This document shows positions 60,310 to 64,000 of a stretch of DNA of 64,000 bases, one piece after another. Within the stretch, counting starts at the first letter, position 1. Each line of letters begins with the position of its first letter. The notes beneath the pieces are model-generated. The model was not told the DNA's origin and did not search any database. It saw only the letters and a list, made by a program, of their open reading frames with translations. The stretch lies in NCBI GenBank assembly GCA_003439945.1, contig QVRM01006592.1, forward strand, positions 116,495 through 180,494, in the 5' to 3' direction. The translations under genes were made by a program, and so were the position numbers. This DNA comes from Dermanyssus gallinae. Its lineage: Eukaryota > Arthropoda > Arachnida > Mesostigmata > Dermanyssidae.

Positions 60310-63083
60310 TAACTTGTGCAAGCATCCAATTGTGCTTAGGTAAACTTTGCGGACATACAAGGTCGACGCCGACAAATGGCGCTTTCATCAGGCGTGGCCG
60401 TGATTAATGTGGAAATTAGGCTTTCTGCATCCATGCCGCTCGACTCGATTTGCATGCCCTCTCCTTGCCGTGATGGCTGTGCGTTGAAATTCCGCCTGAC
60501 CTCTACGATGAGAGCCGGGTATGGGCGTTCTTCTCCTAACCTAGCCGTCGTAGTAAAAGTGGTGGCAGTGCGGCAATGTGGTGCATACCGCCTTGTGCAA
60601 GAAGAGGAATCAGTGCCAGTGTTTTCCCTCGCAGGAGACCCGACGGTTGGAAAGTGGTGGGGCGAGGGGGCATAAGGACGAGAGGAGACATATGGACACG
60701 GGGCCTGGGCTCTTTGTCCTTTGGTAATGATGGCATGAAGGACGTCCCGATATGACGGCCATATTATTTATTAACAATAATAATATCGATGATGATGTTT
60801 ATCATTGTGATGGTGATAATGATGCCGGCAGTAATGATCACCACCATCATTATTATGACTATTATTATCATCGTCACTCGGATAGGCCGGTAGGTCGCAC
60901 CAGCTGCTTGACCCTACGACTCCCCCTTCCCCCCCCACCGGACTCCGGGCGCGGAAACTCGAGCCCTTCTCGAAGCTTCGTATCTTGTCCGCCTCTTGGA
61001 CTGGGCCATCTCAACCCCGAGAGCCCGATCTCTTTCGAACGTAGACTTAGTGGACCTCTGTGATGCCTATGTGTTCGTAGTATGCGCCGTGCGTACTGCT
61101 GTATGTAGGGGCGCACGCACCTACGGACATCTGCGTTGCTGCTGCTGCTTCTGCACCAGCTGCGGCGGAAGCGGCGGGGGTGATAGCAACGGCGGCGGCG
61201 AAGTGGCCCCAAACCTCCTCCACCTACTACCCCTCCCCCCCCCCATATTTCAAGGGGTCGTCGTCGTAGGTACTTGCAAATGGCGCGTTGGTTGGCCGGC
61301 CGCTCGCTCGCAAGCCAGCTAGCTGGGTGGTAGAACGGGTGCCGCCCAGTAGGAACGGTGTGGCTCCAAAAAATGCGCCAATTTTAGCATAGTTATCAAC
61401 ATACATTGCACGTCGCCGTCGACGCGCCACCTCTCTGCGCCCGCCGTCCGTACTCCAGCTTGCGGCGCCATTCTCCTCTGCTGGTGGCCCAGTCTCAGCC
61501 ATTGCAGTGCCACCATGTACAGTGAGTGCTTCCTGCTGCCGGTTGGTCTTTGGCCGTTCGGCTGTTGGTCGTAGGCCAGACAGCCCCCCCCAGGGGGGGG
61601 GGGGCGTGGATCGCGTAGACGTGTTGGCCTGGCAAGGCCTGGTTGAGTGGGTTCCCTATCTGCTCCTATCTGTCTGCCTATGTGTGTGTGTCTATCATTG
61701 CTTGCATGGCCCGCTCGTAGAGGAGACCAAGCATGTCGAGCGTCGAGCGTTTGACTTGCGCCTTCTTTTTCTCTCTGCTCGCGTTAGCTTCCATTGCCAC
61801 AATCCACCCTTAGCTTTCCTTCTTTCTCTATTCGCTCTCTTTCCGTCTCTCGCTATCTCTCTGCCCGTGTCTCTCTACCTTCCTGTGCTTGTGCAACGAG
61901 CACGCTCATTAGGTTCCAAGTGCCGTCGTCGCGTTCGCCCCGCTGTGGCGCTTGTGACGGCAACCTGCGACGTTGAGAAGGCTTGCAGGCCATATTAGAC
62001 TGCACGTGCGTCTCGAGTCAACGCTAGCGTAGCCGCCTTTGTCGCCCCCTCCGACTCCCCCCCCTCCCCCCCTCCCCCCCATTACCGTCATCACCTACGG
62101 CACCTTCGCAAGCTATGGTACTGCATGCGGGTAGAAAAGAAGGCTGCGTCATCGAGAGAAGGGCCCGGGCGCGGGTGTCGAAAAGCTGTTTGCTACTTTA
62201 CATGCAGCATGAAAAACATAGCTTGCTTCGGCAGGAAGTCGAGGTTTCTTAATCTTTCTCTACCCGTTCTTGCACGTTTACCCGTCCAGGCTCTCCTCCG
62301 GCTGCTTACGGCAATTTTAGTAACGGCAACCAATTCATATCTCACACAGTATCGATCGTCTCAGAGCCATAAGCTCTTTGCTTCTTGCATCTATTAGCTC
62401 ACTATTTCTTCTTCTCCCCTCTCTCTCTGTCTCTCTCTTTCTCGCCTGGCCGCCAGCCCGCCTGCCCTCTTTCTCACATTTCTTACGTCCACATTTAATG
62501 ATTCTTGTTCTCATTTGGCTCTCTTACTCGCCTCCATTTGGCGAAAAGTCGGCTGCTCCATAACGTCCTGCCCAGGACACGCTACGCCTCTGCGCGTATG
62601 CGGACACGCTCGATGGTAGAGCACGCCACTTGTTGTTTGTTGTATTGCTACCAAAAAAGGCCCATAGTGCTTAGGAAAAGGCAATGTAAAAACGCTCTAC
62701 TGCAAACCCAACGGCCGCCGCCACGTTGTCAGCTAATCACTGGGCAGGGCGCAGGAGCTTTGTCTGACCCTATTAGTTCCCTATTCTAGGGGCCACCCTC
62801 TCCACGCAATTGCGTTGCGTTGTATTCGAATTTAATTACTCGCCGACAATGTGTCGCGTTTGACACACATCGTTAGCCGGTGCTCTATGGGCTATTGCAG
62901 TGTTAGCAGCTTCGTAGCCGTTAGAAGCCCACTAGAAAACAAAAACTACTAGCAGTAGTAGCAGCTCGTGCAGAACAACTTCCATACAACAGATAAAAAC
63001 AAACAATTCTTAGTATACTCCTACAACAGCTTGACAACCTTAACTACTACTACAAATAATATACCTTGCTAGTTGTATTGCTG
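60310..63083. other. Sequence without a recognised gene
   Basis: It holds ATT/GAT-type runs at about 60765-60875, GGC-rich DNA at about 61150-61205, C tracts near 61230 and 62057-62079, and a self-complementary C6-A-G10 block at about 61585-61602. CT-rich tracts lie at about 61820-61875 and 62418-62442. A minus-strand frame starting at 61502 has a favourable initiation context but no known motif. Confidence 0.45.
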
Positions 63084-63098
63084 CAGCCCTATCTTTTG
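63084..63098. repeat. 5' target-site duplication of SINE 2 copy 2
   Basis: CAGCCCTATCTTTTG, 15 bp, is repeated without mismatch at 63200-63214 on the other side of the inserted element. Confidence 0.93.
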
Positions 63099-63199
63099 CA
63101 CTTGCATTTGTATTTATGGGGTTCCGTCTATGAAGCAGTGTGAGAAACAGTTCCGTGGACGTTAAATCTTGGCTGAGGGTCAGCCCGAAAAACTTAACT
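63099..63199 (+). mobile_element. SINE family 2, copy 2 (5'-truncated)
   Basis: A 101-bp insertion between perfect 15-bp direct repeats. It shares the body of the copy at 22610-22751 (CATTTGTATTTATGGGG, CCGTCTATGAAGCA, CAGTTCCGTGGACGTTAAAT, CTTGGCTGAGGGTCAGCCCG) with only a few differences. It lacks the box B head, so it is more strongly 5'-truncated. Both copies end AACTTTACTTT- or AACTTAACT-like. High similarity and intact duplications suggest relatively recent activity of the family. Confidence 0.9.
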
Positions 63200-63214
63200 C
63201 AGCCCTATCTTTTG
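63200..63214. repeat. 3' target-site duplication of SINE 2 copy 2
   Basis: The second copy of the 15-bp direct repeat CAGCCCTATCTTTTG. Confidence 0.93.
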
Positions 63215-64000
63215 TCTTTGGTCGTGCTAGTTCTGTAGCCAATTGCCGCCAATAGGTTTTGTACAGATGCAATTACTGACATACTATGTTTTCTACTTGC
63301 CCTCTACAACCTTCAATTAAGCTGTCAATCAACGAAGGTTTCAACACTTAGAAGCCATACTTGTTCCTTATAACCTGTGTGCTTTCAGTGTTCTGTCGAT
63401 ATGACAGTAGGCATAGAACGTTCAGACCTCACAACTGTAGCATTGTTTAACATGTAATCAATACTAATAATAATAATAAAAATTAATATTAGAAATAATA
63501 TATATATTATATATATATATATATGCGTTATTTCCATTAGCACCTGTATTTTAGTATGTATATATAATATAAAAACGTGTTGTCTGACTGTGGACGCTAC
63601 CAATCGGTTATATACTCTGTGTTTGCTCCGCCAGACGCTGTTCTTTAATTTAAACTTGTTATTTAGGTTTAAGACCGCATTGGGATTCACTAAGCAGTGG
63701 TGGCCCGGCGACGGGCAGGTCAACGTACGTGGAGAAATACCGGTCTAATAAGGTGTGCTGTTGTTGTTGTTGCTGTTGTTGTGATTGTTGTTGGAAGAAC
63801 TCTAACTAATTTCCGTATTGTGTCGCTAAACTTCGACTAACGCTGTGGATCGGCCTAGGTGGATTGTCGAAGGAACTAGCGGCCGGTGGAGAGACGGGTG
63901 GGCGAACGGGTCAGTTTAATTCAGCGGCCAATTAGCAATCAAAGTCGACAGCCGCCAGGACAGGAATAGGACGGAGGAGAGAGAAACCGACAGACAGAAG
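63215..64000. other. Unique sequence to the window end
   Basis: No gene recognised. AT-rich DNA with TA runs lies at about 63460-63524 and a TTG run at about 63758-63782. Confidence 0.5.

Noticed and set aside
61227..61502. First exon of a gene starting MAETGPPAEENG on the minus strand
   Set aside because: The start context is favourable, but the frame soon becomes Arg-rich without a convincing donor site or recognisable domain; not enough to annotate.

Overview
This window looks like metazoan nuclear DNA, most probably arthropod. The reasons are the absence of densely packed genes, the very high microsatellite load, two decayed mariner (IS630/Tc1-mariner superfamily) transposases, non-LTR retrotransposon reverse-transcriptase remnants, and tRNA-derived SINEs. 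A mite or other chelicerate would fit the simple-repeat spectrum, but that is only an inference. I see no intact conserved gene, no canonical tRNA, rRNA or snRNA gene, no CRISPR array and no bacterial-type operon. Most long open frames here run through microsatellites (Tyr-Ile runs from TA arrays; Asn, Gln, Thr, Leu or Cys runs from CAA/TTG arrays) and are not genes.

Layout. 1-5.4 kb: unique sequence with scattered simple repeats. 5.48-6.65 kb: a decayed mariner copy. 6.7-10.9 kb: unique sequence and TA arrays. About 10.97-11.35 kb (minus strand): a LINE reverse-transcriptase remnant with a PGPDG motif. 13.24-13.49 kb: the fullest copy of SINE family 1. 15-17.2 kb: TA arrays, followed by an exon-like segment. 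20.3-20.8 kb: an unassigned open frame. 21.7-22.3 kb (minus strand): a second LINE remnant with QGDPLS and YTDD motifs. 22.61-22.75 kb: a SINE family 2 copy bounded by a perfect 17-bp target-site duplication. 27.9-28.1 kb: the longest TA array. 29.57-30.17 kb: a second decayed mariner. 32.7-33.0 kb: three copies of a roughly 85-bp repeat in alternating orientation inside TA arrays. 35.8-36.35 kb: two partial SINE family 1 copies. 39.1-39.4 kb: a G/C-strand-biased 17-bp minisatellite. 40.4-47.3 kb: very large CAA/TTG arrays and one exon-like segment at 41.5-41.7 kb. 47.9-54.9 kb: minisatellites, a long hairpin and TA arrays. 60.15-60.31 kb: a fold-back element. 63.10-63.20 kb: a second SINE family 2 copy with a perfect 15-bp target-site duplication.

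The parts do not form a gene system. The common theme is mobile and simple-repeat DNA: short elements sit inside or next to TA arrays, segments between TA arrays are duplicated, and SINE and LINE insertions still show their target-site duplications or catalytic motifs. The two exon-like segments (16,976-17,134 and 41,527-41,704, both minus) are the best leads for host coding sequence, and both are weak.
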